In this document: piece by piece, positions 23,374 to 35,956 of the stretch | Numbering within the stretch: the first letter of the stretch is position 1 | Layout: every line of letters begins with the position of its first letter | Assembly: GCF_019578655.1 (NCBI RefSeq) | Contig: NC_063259.1 | Coordinates: forward strand, 27,887,277-27,951,276 | Direction: 5' to 3' | Source of the DNA: Ricinus communis | Taxonomy: Eukaryota > Streptophyta > Magnoliopsida > Malpighiales > Euphorbiaceae | DNA length: 64,000 bases | Translations under genes and position numbers: made by a program | The notes under the pieces: model-generated | The model's input: only the letters and a program-made list of their open reading frames with translations | Databases searched by the model: none | Told to the model about the DNA's origin: nothing

Positions 23374-26300
23374 TTCGGTCACTTGCAAGCAGAAACCCTA
23401 GATCTAATTTCTTTAGTAATTGAAGATGAGAGAGATACCGAAGCGGACACGTTTTTTGCGAGTGCTGTAGACTTTTTCAGGTCAAATACGGAAGACACAG
23501 AGAAGATATTTATTTTTTATTTTTCTTTTTTCTGTATTGGACGAAAATACCTGTTTTTGAGTAGTGGACTGGACCTGTTTGCAAATAGGGCTGAGGAGTT
23601 TCATTCAATTCCTAGCCCAGCTCCATCCAAACAATCAGATTAATTATAGAAAAAAATATTAAGAATATTCATATTATTTTTCATCTTTTTATAAAATTTA
23701 TAGTTTATTTATCAAATATTTTAGAATTTTTGATTGATTTTTAAAAAAAACAGCTAGTAAATTATCAAAAATTATACAGTAAAAATATCATTAATTTTAT
23801 CATATTTCAAATTTCCCTTATCTATATTAAATCTTATAGGTTGTTGATTAGACGTGTTTCTTTATTATTATAAGCATTAAGTTATTAGATAAGAACAACA
23901 TTCTATATATAATTTCTGTGTTAAGAGTAAAAGGAAAAAACTTATTGCCTTTGTTCCAAATCGCTACAAATGATAAATGTGGCTATAAACTAAATAATGA
24001 CAATTAAATTCAGTTAACTTCCTCATGAATCATGATGAAACCTTCCTTTCAGGAATAAAGACGAGTGTTGGTAAATCCATACATTAGGGAATCGTGATTA
24101 TTGTAATCTTCAGGTTCCTTGTTGATCATGCACCAATTAAAGTCTTCAAGCACAATCAAAATAGTCCCAAAAAGAAAAAGAAAAAGAAAAAAAAAAAAAA
24201 AAAAAAGAGAAGGAAAGAGAAAACAAACAAATGATGCAGAAAATTGATTGGAGTCAAAAGTACCCTTCATGGACAGCTAACTTTCAAGATTAGCACGGAA
24301 GGATGCCGAAAGCAAGCCTTCATTTCAATTCAAAGAAAGAGCATGTGAAATACTCTCGATGGGTAAAAGAGTACTTACTGATCAAACTACTTAACTAAGC
24401 CTTGCTCCTGTTGTTTTTCGGTTGATCGTATTAACAAAACAAAAAGAAAAAGCAAGCAACATTTAAAAAAGTTCCAGCAAAACCACTCAGATTATCAATC
24501 AAGAAACTGCACATTAGATATAATTAGGCAATTCATGGCAGCGATGGTATTGGCTGCTACAAAATGAAGTTAAAAAAGTTTCAATTAAGTTTCTAGTTAA
24601 CCCATTACAATTAAAGGTAGTTTCGACAAATAATAGCAGGCAATCACATTAAAGATTGGAAGCAAGCAAAAATCCAAGTAGCATTAGCTCAGGCCAATTG
24701 CCTTCTGCTGCACCACCCAACACCACTATGTCTGAGTTCAGCTTATTAACTGCACAAAACAGTATGCAATACAACGTTACATTTCATTAACAAGAACTGA
24801 GAAATCTGCAAGTTCCACAGAATTTCAACAATAGAAATTTCTATTATTTTTAAACATGACATACAGTATTAAGTACAAGAAGATATTGATGTTCTCAGCT
24901 CAATTTATTATTTATTGGTTTGATCTATGACCAACAGGCAAGAGAACAATCATTCTAGAAATGAAGTATTTTGACAGAAGACGTGATTTTCACAGAACCA
25001 CCAACAAGAAGGGCAGAAATTAGAAACAAAAGCAGACATACTTCCCAAGATACTCAAAAGAAATTCCGACTTAATGTGACAAGCAAAGGAAAACAGCCTG
25101 ATAAGTTGATCAGTTTAGGGAGAAAATTCAAATATATAGAATCCATATGAGCACTGTGTATTTCACCTTATCTCTAGAATAATGAACAAAAACATCATTT
25201 TCCTCCAATAGTACTCATCCTAAACTTCTTTGACATAAATGTAAAGAGCAATCTCACTGCGACAAAGTGGGTTACATGTTATAGACAGAGAGTATCCACT
25301 CTTTGAGATGTGAAAGAAGTGCTGCCAGTGCCACTATTAATCTAGGATCTCATTTCAAGTCAGACTAACTAATCACATCAAAATTCTGCATACGAATGAC
25401 AAGAAGAAGGGATAAGGCTGGTCTTCCCTGTCCCATCCATGATCCAAAACAAGATTTCCCCAGAATAAACAAATGTTGGGACAGGAAAGAATGGTAAAAA
25501 GAATCTAGGGAGAAGCATGCATACTTGTATCTGGCTGTATGTGAACATTAAGATTGATGTGGAAGGTAAGCATTCATATCCATAAGTTGTAATGAATATG
25601 TCACTCAGTTAAAAGAGTAAGATATCCAATTCTGAACTAAAAACGGCATAGGTGCTGATCTTTTAAAGCAATGACTTCTTGACTGGTTTATTGATGTTGG
25701 ACCTTCTTGTAGTTTGATAATGAAACAGGAGTATACGTTGTCTAAGTCTGTGCAGGCCTCTTTCCTTCTAAAAATATATCTAGTTTCGCCCATGATAGAA
25801 GTCAAGACACAATAACTCAACTCAATCCCACCCCTGGCACCAGTCAGGTACTACACTCATAATCCTTATCACACCAACCGTGTTTGCTGTTTGGAACATA
25901 ATCTCGTGACTATATAACAAGTGAACAAAGGAATGGTAATATAGAGAAAAAGATTTATAAGAGAAAATGCACTGTTCAAGGAAGTCTAGTAATTTTTTCT
26001 TTTTTCATAGTATTCCTCGGTACAGCTCCTATGGGAAAGGGGATAGGGATGTTACATATATTTAGGGTAGATTTTGCATTGTGTTACCATTCCAAAAAAT
26101 CAAAGATATTAAGCTTTGTCAGAGGTAGTTAAAAATAAAATTTGAAATAATAAAAGAAAATCAATGGTTTTAGTTAAAAACTATGACTCCTTCAATTTAT
26201 TGGGAAAATAGATATCAACAAAATCAAACCATACATGATCTTGAACAATACCCAAGTGAATCCCTACTTACGAGTTTTTTGTGAGCTTAAGACAAAAACA

Positions 26301-27737
26301 GAAGAAAAAAACTCGTGCATAATTCAGAATCCTTTCATCTTTAAAATATTTCTGACAACAGTTTGTATTCACCAATTATTACGAGTTCGCACTAAAACTT
26401 CAAATATGTAATATGTGTCAATGCAAGTGAGGCTAAACCAAGATGTCAAAACTAGAAAGTAAGCAGATAGGCTGGCTGTTCAGATTGATTTGCACATCCA
26501 CCAGGATGAAGCTAAACTCAAGCTGATAACATAGGCTAGCCTATAAAAATACATGTGCCGAAGTGACAGTGGGTTCCTCATGGATTCAGAAACAATGCTT
26601 GGAGCTAGACCATCAAGATTGAAAAAGCTAATAGGGAAAGAACTTGAGATGACAGCTTAAGTGGAAATGACTTGCAAAGCCACCTGCCATCCTTTCTCCA
26701 ACATGAATATGGTTACAGACAGAATAAAATACTTTGCCAAATTGTCATGCAAATGCCACCCAAGAATTGCACATCCTCTCTTGTCAAGAACAGTTTTGCC
26801 TCACAAAGCAATGCCATTAAACTGAAGTCTTGAACAAACTGTTCTCACAGTTTTGCCATGTTAAGCTATTCTATAAGCATCTTCCTCATGCTCTAAACCT
26901 CATCCCAAGATGGCTATTATGATCAAATTCAAAACATTGATATCACTGAAATATTCAGGGTCAACAACCGAAGTTTTTTCTTTATCAATATAACTAGTCT
27001 CTCCTTTATACTACACTTTCTTTATTCTTTCCAAAACTTTTTTCCTGCCAATGGAGACCATCCCTATTATCTGATTTAATTCGAAAACAGTTCTGATACT
27101 AAATTAAACATGCTCTTTATAATGTATATCTGGCGATGCTTTCTGCAGGGAGGATGCAAATAGGCTGCTCAAGTCGTAAACAGCATCCCTTTGCCACTAC
27201 CTAAAAGAGGTGATAGGAACAGACTGACCAATTATAGTGACTCTTCCATAGTTCAAGATGTTAACTGATACCTCCAGCAGCATGAATCCGACAAAAGGGC
27301 TCTTTGTAAGTTATTGCAACTCACATAAATGAAGAAAACCCAGCGGAAAGAAAGAAGCTTTAAGCATGGAATGGAGAGACAGACCATTTAACAAAATAAA
27401 TGAAATTACAGAACAGCACAAAACTTACAGAACCTCCATCCGTACAACTTAAAGATTTCTCCTTCAACTAAATCCAACACAACAAAGTTATTTGGTTAAC
27501 CTTCATGTACTAAATTAAGAATTGTCCCATGATGCAAAAACTCTAAAGGAGCCACCTTAAACAAAAACCCAGAAAAGCTAAACACAAAGTTCAAACAACG
27601 CAATATACACACCCATTTTACCTAAATTACAGAATAACATTTTGCCCAAATGAAATAAAAAATTTCAAAAAGCAAGCCCTTTAATTAAAAGCTACAATAC
27701 CCCTCACAGAATCAATGGAAGACAACAAAAACCAGAA
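23374..27737. other. Intergenic region upstream of SEC61 gamma
   Basis: The first few hundred bases are the SEC61 gamma promoter. The rest has only short, scattered open frames and poly(A)/poly(T) runs (for example 24179-24207). A terminal NF-YC exon, needed to finish that gene on the minus strand, probably lies somewhere in this stretch but I cannot place it. Confidence 0.55.
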
Positions 27738-28475
27738 TCAAAATCCACACGTATTGACAAAAACAAAATGCAAACATACATACCCTTGTCCGTCAAGATT
27801 CCCTTGGCCGCTGCTCCCTCCACTTGCATAAGACCCATCGTCAGCAGCAGTCTGCCAAACAGATTGCCAAGCCTGAGAAGGTGGCTGCACATAAACACCC
27901 GTAGGATCCATAGCAGCAGGCCTACCAATCATCATCCCTCCAGGACCAGGAGTAGTAGGCTGACCCATTGGTGGATAATAATAAGGAACACCACTAGCAG
28001 TGGCCCCAATAATCCCTCCTAAACCAGCAGCCTCATCTTTGATCTCATCTCTAGGCACAATATCAACCAAGAAATCAAATATATCAGTTCTTGTTATAGC
28101 AGCAGCGATGTCATTCTTTTGAAGAGTCCTCCTTTTATTCTCTTCAGCATGAAGCCAAGACCTTATTGTTAATTCTAAAATGAAAAGCTCACACGCTTTT
28201 GCAAATAAAATGGGTGCTTCCGCTGAGATCATGCGCACATCCTCGTCAGCTTTCATGATTTTCTTGATTCTCGCAAGAGGGAGTTGGTGATTCTTGAAAT
28301 CATTAACTTGTTCGATCTCTTGTCTTTGATACGACCAAAACATTTGAAGCTGTTGTTGCTGTTGTTGAAGGAGATGGTGGAAAGGTGTAGGTGCTGGTGG
28401 TGCAGGTGCACCAGTGGTCGGTGGTTGTGGTGGGTATGAGGCCGATTGGGCTTGCTGCTGGCTGTTGGCATCCAT
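27738..28475 (-). CDS. NF-YC: Nuclear transcription factor Y subunit C (NF-YC, HAP5 type)
   Basis: A frame of 245 residues starting [11 protein letters not shown] Pro-rich N-terminus and a poly-Gln stretch ([13 protein letters not shown]) precede the histone-fold core, residues about 55-150, with [31 protein letters not shown] and [16 protein letters not shown]. The C-terminus is Gly/Pro/Gln-rich. NF-YC pairs with NF-YB in the cytosol or nucleus and, with NF-YA or CONSTANS-like proteins, binds CCAAT or CORE elements; plant members act in flowering, light and ABA responses. The family usually ends near NLDGQG. Here the frame runs on for about 14 odd residues past a good donor, GG|GTATGT at 27783. 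I infer that coding stops being exonic at 27784 and that a short last exon adds the stop codon further left. Confidence 0.93.
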   Translation of the reverse strand: MDANSQQQAQSASYPPQPPTTGAPAPPAPTPFHHLLQQQQQQLQMFWSYQRQEIEQVNDFKNHQLPLARIKKIMKADEDVRMISAEAPILFAKACELFILELTIRSWLHAEENKRRTLQKNDIAAAITRTDIFDFLVDIVPRDEIKDEAAGLGGIIGATASGVPYYYPPMGQPTTPGPGGMMIGRPAAMDPTGVYVQPPSQAWQSVWQTAADDGSYASGGSSGQGNLDGQGYVCLHFVFVNTCGF

Positions 28476-29576
28476 CTGATTGGTTAATTGCTTTTTTTTT
28501 TTTTTTAATTTTTTAATTTTTTTAAAAAAATTTGTATTTTGATTTGATCGAATTTCTTTTGATTGACAAATGTTGGCGTTTCGAGAGACTCTGAGTGTGA
28601 TGTTGGGTTTGGGGGGGAGAGATAGAAATGGATGGGAGAGATGAAAGGATAAGGTTGAAGAGGAAGAGAGAGTGTTGTATTTAGGGTCGTTTGATTTGGT
28701 TGATTATTAGGACTCTTTTATTTCTGTCCTTTCTGTTGGAAGAGAATGATTCCCCTATATTTTGCTTATCCTGTGCACCCCCAACCCCCCCTTCTTTTTC
28801 TTTATTATTTATAAATTCTTTAAAATTAAGTATTATTTTTATATATTTTAACTAATTACAGTTGATATGAGAGTTTAGCAATAATTATTAGGATTCTTTA
28901 TAGCATTGTGTTGCATATTGCTCAAAATTTGTTAACTTTTCATGAAAGGTGACATTTCCAAATTGCATTCTCCTAGCAAACGAGAGAACATGTCACCATC
29001 AACTTCAGGGTTCGTGTTATATCAACCAGCTGTCCCTAGTCACCACCCTACTGCTTAACTTTCCATGCCAGTACTGAAATAGATTAAGGCAAACAATTTA
29101 AACAACATTCTTCGTTTCAAGATGACAGTTAAGTTGCATGATGGTGGCAAGAAATCAAATGAGAATACGTTCTACTTAACAACCAAACACAGCAGAAGAA
29201 AGGGAAGATTGTAAAGCCTTTATAAGGTGTATTCAATAGAAGTGCAGCTCCTAAGGCAAAAAAATTTGACCAGCTGCATGAACATTGCTTTATAGGGTAT
29301 TCAGGAAAAAAAAAAAAAAATTAAAAGCATGGTGGGCAGCAAATAATGAACTTAGCCTACTGGATGTTAAGCTCCTAACCTACCCAGTACCCTCTATGCG
29401 AATTCAGCCTTCCAAACAATCTTCATGTTACAGGCTGCGATAAGTCTCAGGGGCATCCAATAACTACAGAAACAAAACTATAACCCACCGCTGTGATAAA
29501 AAAGAACAACTGCTAAATTATTTCCTGTATACACTTTTCAACCTCTTTACCTTTTCCAACTATAACTTTAAATGGC
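28476..29576. other. NF-YC upstream region and DnaJ gene 3' region
   Basis: Next to the NF-YC start is a pure T tract (28491-28506). The NF-YC leader, possibly with an intron, and the 3' untranslated end of the DnaJ gene lie here. No coding frame is convincing. Confidence 0.6.
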
Positions 29577-31928
29577 CTAGTTCCTTTCTCCCCTCCTTTT
29601 GTACACTATTACCTTCTCTCCCATGGTTTCCTTACCCTTATCCTTCCTCACTTCTACTCCATTTCGTTTACCAGAGTTTTCCACCACTCCCTTTTCCTTG
29701 GTTGTTTCACCATTTTCTATCGACTGTATTTTCTTAGATTTTTTGACATCTGCAAGTGGATCCTTAGCCTTTTCAGCATTCTCCACCATTTCTTTCACCT
29801 GAGCTTCAGTTAGTACTTCAAGTAGTTCCATAGGCATAGATGCAGGATCAAGTTCCCAGCAATCCTTCGGAGCAGTATGACCTTCCTGACCTGTCAGAAA
29901 GTAAGAAGGGACCTGGTGGGAAAGTCTAAACAGCTCCTCTCTTGGAATTGCCTTGATTTTACTTGTGTCAGGATCCCGGCGAAATACTGTCTTAAAACCA
30001 GCAACTTTAACAAGAGGAGCAACAGGCACACCTCTCTCCTCGTTGTAGTCTTCAAGCACTTCCACCATGTCATACTTGTGTATCACTTCATCTGGGGTAA
30101 GCTCATTCCAATTAGGCAACCAATTCCTATACTGAGCCCACACATCACCCTTGCTCGGATAAATTTGAATGGTCCCTCTAATGCCCTTTGCCCACTTCTT
30201 AACCTTATGTGAAAAAGAATTAAGAGACTTGTTAATTTCATGCTTGCCTATCCAGAAGTCTCCATTGGTCTTGTAAAAACCAGAAGCAATCCAGTTTAAT
30301 GGCGCCAATTCACGATTGTTTTTGGAATTAAGCCAACTGATTCGCATTCTGAGTGGTTTCCGTGAGATCACACTGTGAATCATAGCATAATGTCGAGGCA
30401 TCCCGTCATCATCATCATAAGCAGCCCAAACCTGGTTACCGCCAAATGATTTTTCTGTCCGATCCTTATCAAAATCATGAAAATCTGGATCTGGGACAGT
30501 CATTGACACTGGATCAGCACCCTTCATATCAGGATCGACGTCTGAGTTGGCAAGGAAAGGCTCTGCATGAGCTCTAGTTTTGGAATCTACCAGGCATTTG
30601 TTTCCATCAACTTTTGTGCCATTTGAAGAAGCCTTTTCCTTTCCTTTCTCTTCCTTCTCCATCTCTTTCTCTGAGCTATTTAATACAGCAGACGGAGACC
30701 TGCAGTCCTTCAGTTTCATGCAAATATCCTTCTTAGCCTTCTCCGTCAATATGTTCCGAATTTCTCTCTGTGACAGCTCTCTTATCTGATTAAATTTATT
30801 GACATCAGAAATGGTTCTCCTTCCAGTTTCAAAACCACCCTTTCGGCTACCAAATTCACCAACTCCTCCGTGTCTGCTTGCCATTTGATTTGCCATATAA
30901 TTCATCTTTTGATCATCAACGCGCCTTTTCTTCTTCAGCCTATCTACTTTGGGTGTAGAAGCAAAACCAGCATTAGAGGATTCACTAGCTAAACTAGTGC
31001 CTGCTTCCTTAAAAGTGTGAAATTTCCTCTGAAGGAACTCCTCTCCGATGGCGGGTTTTGGAACGACTGATGGCACACTTCCAACACTGCCTGCTTCAGC
31101 AAATGCACTTGAATGAGCCGCAGATTGCATATTTGTCATAGAAACTGGGTCCTTAAATGTAGCATATGACTTTTCAGTTATTGTATGCTGAGAAGAATTC
31201 TTTCGTCGAGTGTAGGAAGTGCATTTAGTGGATGGACTGTTGCCATTTATAGGTGGGGGTGGCATCTCAACAGCATAAAAGGGCTGACGACAGTTCTGAC
31301 AAAGAAGGTTCTGGTTGAGATAAGCATTAAGGTACTCAAATTGTGTTTTACAAAAGTTGCAGATTGTCCAAAAGGTTCTAGGTTTGGAAAAATGAGATGG
31401 TGGATCAGACTTTGGATGCATCGCACTATTCCGAGTTGTTGAAGTGGAGTTATTATTGTTGAAGAAATTATGCAAACCATTCTGACCGGTTGGCATTGCC
31501 GATACGTAATTTGGAAATTTCCGATAATCACATAAATTCAGCTTCTGGTCGTAGGCGCTTCTCTTGGCTTTATCAGACAACAATCCCCATGCTTCAGATA
31601 GAATCTTAAAAGCCCCTTCAGCACCCACTGATTTATTTTTATCAGGGTGAAGAATGATAGCCAGCTTCCTGTATTGCTTCCTGATTGTGTTATCATCAGT
31701 TGGTGGTTCTATACCCAGCACTCCGTACCAATCTATTTCCCCATTTCTTCTTTCCTTGGCAGAGACATACACATCAAGGGTTGCCAGAAATTGAGAAAGA
31801 CCATCAAGCCCAGGATACAAGTTATGAGCCTTCAATGCAAATCTTTTTGCCCCAGCAACATCGCTCTCAAGGAACTTCTTCTCTGCCATCTCCTTAGCTC
31901 TAAAGGCATCGTCCTTGTTACATTCCAT
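29577..31928 (-). CDS. DnaJ-domain protein with DUF3444 (plant J-protein, 783 residues)
   Basis: A single-exon frame on the minus strand. The start chosen is MECNKDDAFRAKEMAEKKF at 31928, which matches the usual beginning of this family; the frame stays open to 32003, but that part is probably leader after a splice acceptor at 32009. Domains in order: an N-terminal helical region that counts residues 1-60, a J domain at about 66-130 with the HPD tripeptide at 94-96, a zinc-ribbon-like pair of C-x2-C motifs (CNFC...CQNC) around 190-220, a long charged low-complexity linker, and a C-terminal DUF3444 block (QVWAAYDDDDGMPRHYAMI ... PKDCWELDPASMP) from about 490 to 710. HPD is intact, so it should stimulate Hsp70 ATPase. 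The role of DUF3444 is unknown. Confidence 0.93.
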   Translation of the reverse strand: MECNKDDAFRAKEMAEKKFLESDVAGAKRFALKAHNLYPGLDGLSQFLATLDVYVSAKERRNGEIDWYGVLGIEPPTDDNTIRKQYRKLAIILHPDKNKSVGAEGAFKILSEAWGLLSDKAKRSAYDQKLNLCDYRKFPNYVSAMPTGQNGLHNFFNNNNSTSTTRNSAMHPKSDPPSHFSKPRTFWTICNFCKTQFEYLNAYLNQNLLCQNCRQPFYAVEMPPPPINGNSPSTKCTSYTRRKNSSQHTITEKSYATFKDPVSMTNMQSAAHSSAFAEAGSVGSVPSVVPKPAIGEEFLQRKFHTFKEAGTSLASESSNAGFASTPKVDRLKKKRRVDDQKMNYMANQMASRHGGVGEFGSRKGGFETGRRTISDVNKFNQIRELSQREIRNILTEKAKKDICMKLKDCRSPSAVLNSSEKEMEKEEKGKEKASSNGTKVDGNKCLVDSKTRAHAEPFLANSDVDPDMKGADPVSMTVPDPDFHDFDKDRTEKSFGGNQVWAAYDDDDGMPRHYAMIHSVISRKPLRMRISWLNSKNNRELAPLNWIASGFYKTNGDFWIGKHEINKSLNSFSHKVKKWAKGIRGTIQIYPSKGDVWAQYRNWLPNWNELTPDEVIHKYDMVEVLEDYNEERGVPVAPLVKVAGFKTVFRRDPDTSKIKAIPREELFRLSHQVPSYFLTGQEGHTAPKDCWELDPASMPMELLEVLTEAQVKEMVENAEKAKDPLADVKKSKKIQSIENGETTKEKGVVENSGKRNGVEVRKDKGKETMGEKVIVYKRRGERN

Positions 31929-33720
31929 TTTTACTATGCCTCTCCGATGGCTTTCCTTCTTTCTAAATATAAGCCGATGATAGCAACAAGAATCAATTGT
32001 CAATATCTGAATTAGCCAACAGCTCCAGTTGTGACCCTGCCTTCAATCATGCAAGCCCTAATACAGGAAAATCATCATAAGAAAATCTCCAAATAACGAA
32101 ACAAATCCGAAGTTCTCGCTAAAAAATACGGACACAACTCATCAAAGACAACGCTCAAAACAATAAAACCCTAACAAATGCTTTGCATGAGCAGTCAATA
32201 ACAAACTTTTGACACGTGTTCATCCGGACCTATTAAATGATCAAATAAAATAACCGGAAACCAGTGATGAAGTTCCAAGTATTCGGTAATGAACTTTCAA
32301 AAAATGACACCATCACAATGGCATCAAATACATGTTGCTAACACCTGTCGCTCTGACAATCTATCAAAATATCAAATGAAATAACCAGAATATATTTATG
32401 AAATTCCAAGTATTCGGTAACGAACTCCCTAGATACGTATAACATATTTGGAAAATGGCATTATAGAAATATCACTAGAATGCCATCAATTACATAATTG
32501 CAAAGATCTTCTATCTAAAGACTTATTAAATGATCAAGTGAAATTACCATAAAACGTTTATGAAATGTGTAGTGCTCGATAACGAAATTCCAAACTAAGC
32601 ATAGGAGATTAAGAAATACAAAACTAGCAAATGATTACACTGCCATCAGCTATGTAATCTTTTCAACTCTTGTTGATCTAAGAACCAATTAAACCAACAA
32701 ATGTTAATGATTAGAAAAAAGTAGTGAAGTTCCAACTTTTCCGTACAGAACTTACGGACATGACAGATTGCAGGAAACATGATTACGAAGCCATGCATGT
32801 TACTGATTCATATCCAACTATAAAAACAAATCAACAGTATGCAAAAACATGAAAACCTTAATGATCCTTTTTATAGTGAGAACTTCATAAACCGATAAAA
32901 TGAAAGCCCAATTATAGTTAACACTAACCAAGTTATGAAATTCCAAATCTTCCATATCAAACATCCAGACATGCCAGATTAGGGTAACCATGATCAAAAT
33001 GCCATGCATGTTTCGCATTCATATCCAACAGCAAAGATCAATGAATAAAACAAGATTGTTCGATACAAGGAAAATACCCGTGATACTTTTGGTAACTAAG
33101 AATCAATAACAAATCAGATAGGGAAAAACAAAATCTTGACCTCATGAAAGATTCCTTTTCAGAAAAATCTTGATATAGTTCTAAGCTATATCTGCATTCC
33201 CTTGATTCAAAAGCAGCCAAAAAGAATAATGATTCTATTTTTTCTTCACCTTTAGCAGTATAATCTCAGTATCATACACTTCAAATTAACAGACAATTGA
33301 AAAACAAATAAACTCTAATCAATAATGGAGCAACAGAAGCACCAAAATTAAACTTTTTTTCTCCATAAAGAAAATGGACTTGAATTTCATATAAAAAAAA
33401 AAAAAATGATGAAGCGACAATGAGCGTATCAAATTCTATAAGGAGTGTGCATTTCACGTCCAAAGGGCCCTATTCCGATAATTAAAAGTAGAACCCTATA
33501 CAATTGTTATCATTAGTGAACGATAAAATGCACAAAATATAAATGATCAAAATTTTCCAAACAGAGCAGATATGAGTGTAAAAATGCAATTTTTGCATAG
33601 AATGTAACGAATATAGAGAAAAAGATTTTACCCATTTGCAGAGAGTTAAAGCACAGGGACGCCATTGATGATTTTAGCTCTTCAATTTTGATTTTACCCA
33701 ATTTTATAAGCCACAGACAA
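31929..33720 (-). other. Probable 5' untranslated region with a 1.6-kb leader intron of the DnaJ gene
   Basis: On the minus strand a plausible first leader exon near 33720-33632 ends CAAATGG|GTAAAATC, and a plausible acceptor, AATTCAG at 32009-32010, lies 81 bp before the chosen ATG. Between them there is no open frame. The interval contains the degenerate tandem repeat listed separately. This is inference from splice signals; a transcript read would settle it. Confidence 0.4.
32225..33035. repeat. Degenerate tandem repeat, about five units
   Basis: A recognisable core, GAAGTTCCAAGTATTCGGTA and variants, occurs at about 32269, 32399, 32562, 32725 and 32937. Each core is followed about 60-90 bp later by a variant of TGCCATCAATTACAT or GCCATGCATGTT. 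Spacing is about 130, 163, 163 and 212 bp. The last two units also share CAGACATG/GGACATGACAG and ATTCATATCCAAC. Units are strongly diverged, so the array is old. Confidence 0.7.
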
Positions 33721-35956
33721 AAAAAAAGGAAAAAAAAAAAAATATATATATATATATATAAAATAAAGTTGCACTGTTGTTTATTTTTGGGGTTTTGAAT
33801 TTTTTTTTTTGCCTTTTCCTGTTTTTTTTAAGAGCCTAATGAGAATTGACTAGAAAAAACTGCTACAATATAATCTTTAATTGAAAAAGAAATGTGTTTT
33901 TGCCTTGCATTCTACTTCCTTTTATATGAAAAAACTCTTACCATTTTTTACATGGTTAAAACCCTAATCATGGTTTGTCTGTTTTTTTTAACCATGGTTA
34001 AAAGGATTGCTTTTGTCATTTGCCTAAATTTGGAAAACATAATATTTATTTGAGTGACTGAAAAACCAACAAAATATTATATATATTAGATTTTTTAAAT
34101 TTATCTTTATTTATTTATTTTAAATTTAATCATGTTGGAATTCTAATCCTCACTTTTAAATTTATCAATATATTTTTATTTTTATCTAACAAATATTAAA
34201 TTTAGTCTACTAGATGTTTAAAGGTTTTTTATTTTATTTTATGATATTACAATTAATTTTAAGTGCTATAATAGATTTATTTTTTAGTCGAATAAATGTA
34301 ATTGGTATCGTGAATAAAAAATTTATAAAGAACACGGGATAAAATATTTTTATTACTAACTAATTTAAAATTTAAAAAACGAACTCTTTTGCCAATCTAG
34401 ATTTTCTTTAATAAAACACAATAATATGATTAATTTAATTTATTGTACCAAATCCAAAACCCTTGAAGATTTTATGACTTCAGGCTAAGAGTTAAAGCTA
34501 TCAACTTCATCCATATCAATGAGGGCTGAATTGACAGTAACACATGCAGGGGTTTACTTGACCTATAAAACCTTTGAGATGGAAAGGCATCTATTAATAA
34601 TCTAAATAAGGTAGATAATTCTCACTGAATTGGAAGGTTACAGAATTTCCTTGTCAGAATTTAGGCTAAATGGCATGAAACTTTTTGTCTGTATGTATTC
34701 TACTAATTTTCAAATTACAAACCGTGTTCTTATTAAAAATATAATGAAATAGAGTTAAACAGAAACTCACAGATCTAGTTTGATACTCGATATGTATCTT
34801 AATTTGAACGAGAATTAAGATTTTTAACAGTCTCTTTCTTTATTTATAAATTAATCAAAGAAAAATTATGGGATTGGACCAGTATCCGGACATTAATTAG
34901 TTACCATATAAGGCATCATTCTCAGGATTTTGCTGAACAAAGAGAATCCGATTCTTGAATTAACGGACAAGAGAGACTGTAATTATGGTTTGGTAAAACT
35001 GAAAGGTGATAACTCTGACCAGTGAACCTAAATTTGGGATTTGGTTGCTATGTCAATCCTTGGTTGGACTTGCTTAATATGGAGCAAGAAGGGTAAAAGA
35101 GCATGGAAAATGTTTATTTGCAATTGCATCCATGTATGCACGTTCACTTCCATATGAGATAGGTCCACCATACTCTAGAACAGTGGTGTATGTACATTTG
35201 CTGAAAATGGTAGCCACCTGATGATATCCTTTCCATACTACGAGTGCCTTGCCATTTTTACCTGTGAATTCCAGTTCAGTAATTAGTGGCACTGCCATTT
35301 AAATTAATATGCAGAGAAGTGGTTATAGCGGACAAATCTCATTGTAGTTAGCTTGAGTCTCATAATTCACGTTCTATTCTTCATGGGAATATAATTTCCA
35401 GAAGAGTCAATTATCAATACAGCATTAGTAGTATGAAAAACCAGTTCTGCTGAACTTAACCTGAGTGTTCGTCTACCTGGTTATAATCTGGTAAAGCAAC
35501 CATTAGCAGTAGCATTCATCAGAATCACCATTTTTCTTTTGTTTCTTAAATACATGCCATTTGCAAGAAATAGCAGGAAATGAAAAGAGAATACACAAAA
35601 TAGAAGGATAATAAAATACAATGATTCCTTCTTTGATTTCAGTGAATACAAAACGAATTCACTCAATTCAGTATAGCACAATGAAGCATGATATATCCTG
35701 GCTTAATGACCTTCAGGTCGGAGCATAAAAAAATTTCAGAAACAAACAAGGAATATAATTTGTTTTGAGAATGATCAAAATGAAGCGACTGCCTTTGATC
35801 TGACTTGGTATTTACTTTATATGCTAACAAAAGGGAATACTATTTGCTTCGCCTTCTTCTGCTCAGTGCTCAGCAAGATCTTATCTACAATGGTAGTAAC
35901 TGTACCCCATTCATGATTTGAAAGCACTTATGTGCTTCTCCAGTTATCCTTTCAAC
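33721..35956. other. Intergenic region between DnaJ and NFD4-like genes
   Basis: It contains the putative DnaJ promoter, a short (AT)n run at 33741-33761, and AT-rich DNA. A 74-residue ATG frame at 35074-35298 (-) has no recognisable domain and I do not call it a gene. The rightmost 300 bp are probably the NFD4-like 3' untranslated region. Confidence 0.55.
33741..33761. repeat. Short (AT)n microsatellite
   Basis: About ten AT dinucleotides follow an A-rich run at the presumed 5' end of the DnaJ transcript. Confidence 0.9.

Noticed and set aside
31929..32003. 25-residue upstream extension of the DnaJ protein
   Set aside because: It begins just after a likely splice acceptor and the family start is MECNKDDAF, so it is probably leader.
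35074..35298. 74-residue ATG frame on the minus strand
   Set aside because: No recognisable domain, no supporting splice partners, in AT-rich intergenic DNA. A donor-like AG|GTAAAA inside it is not enough.
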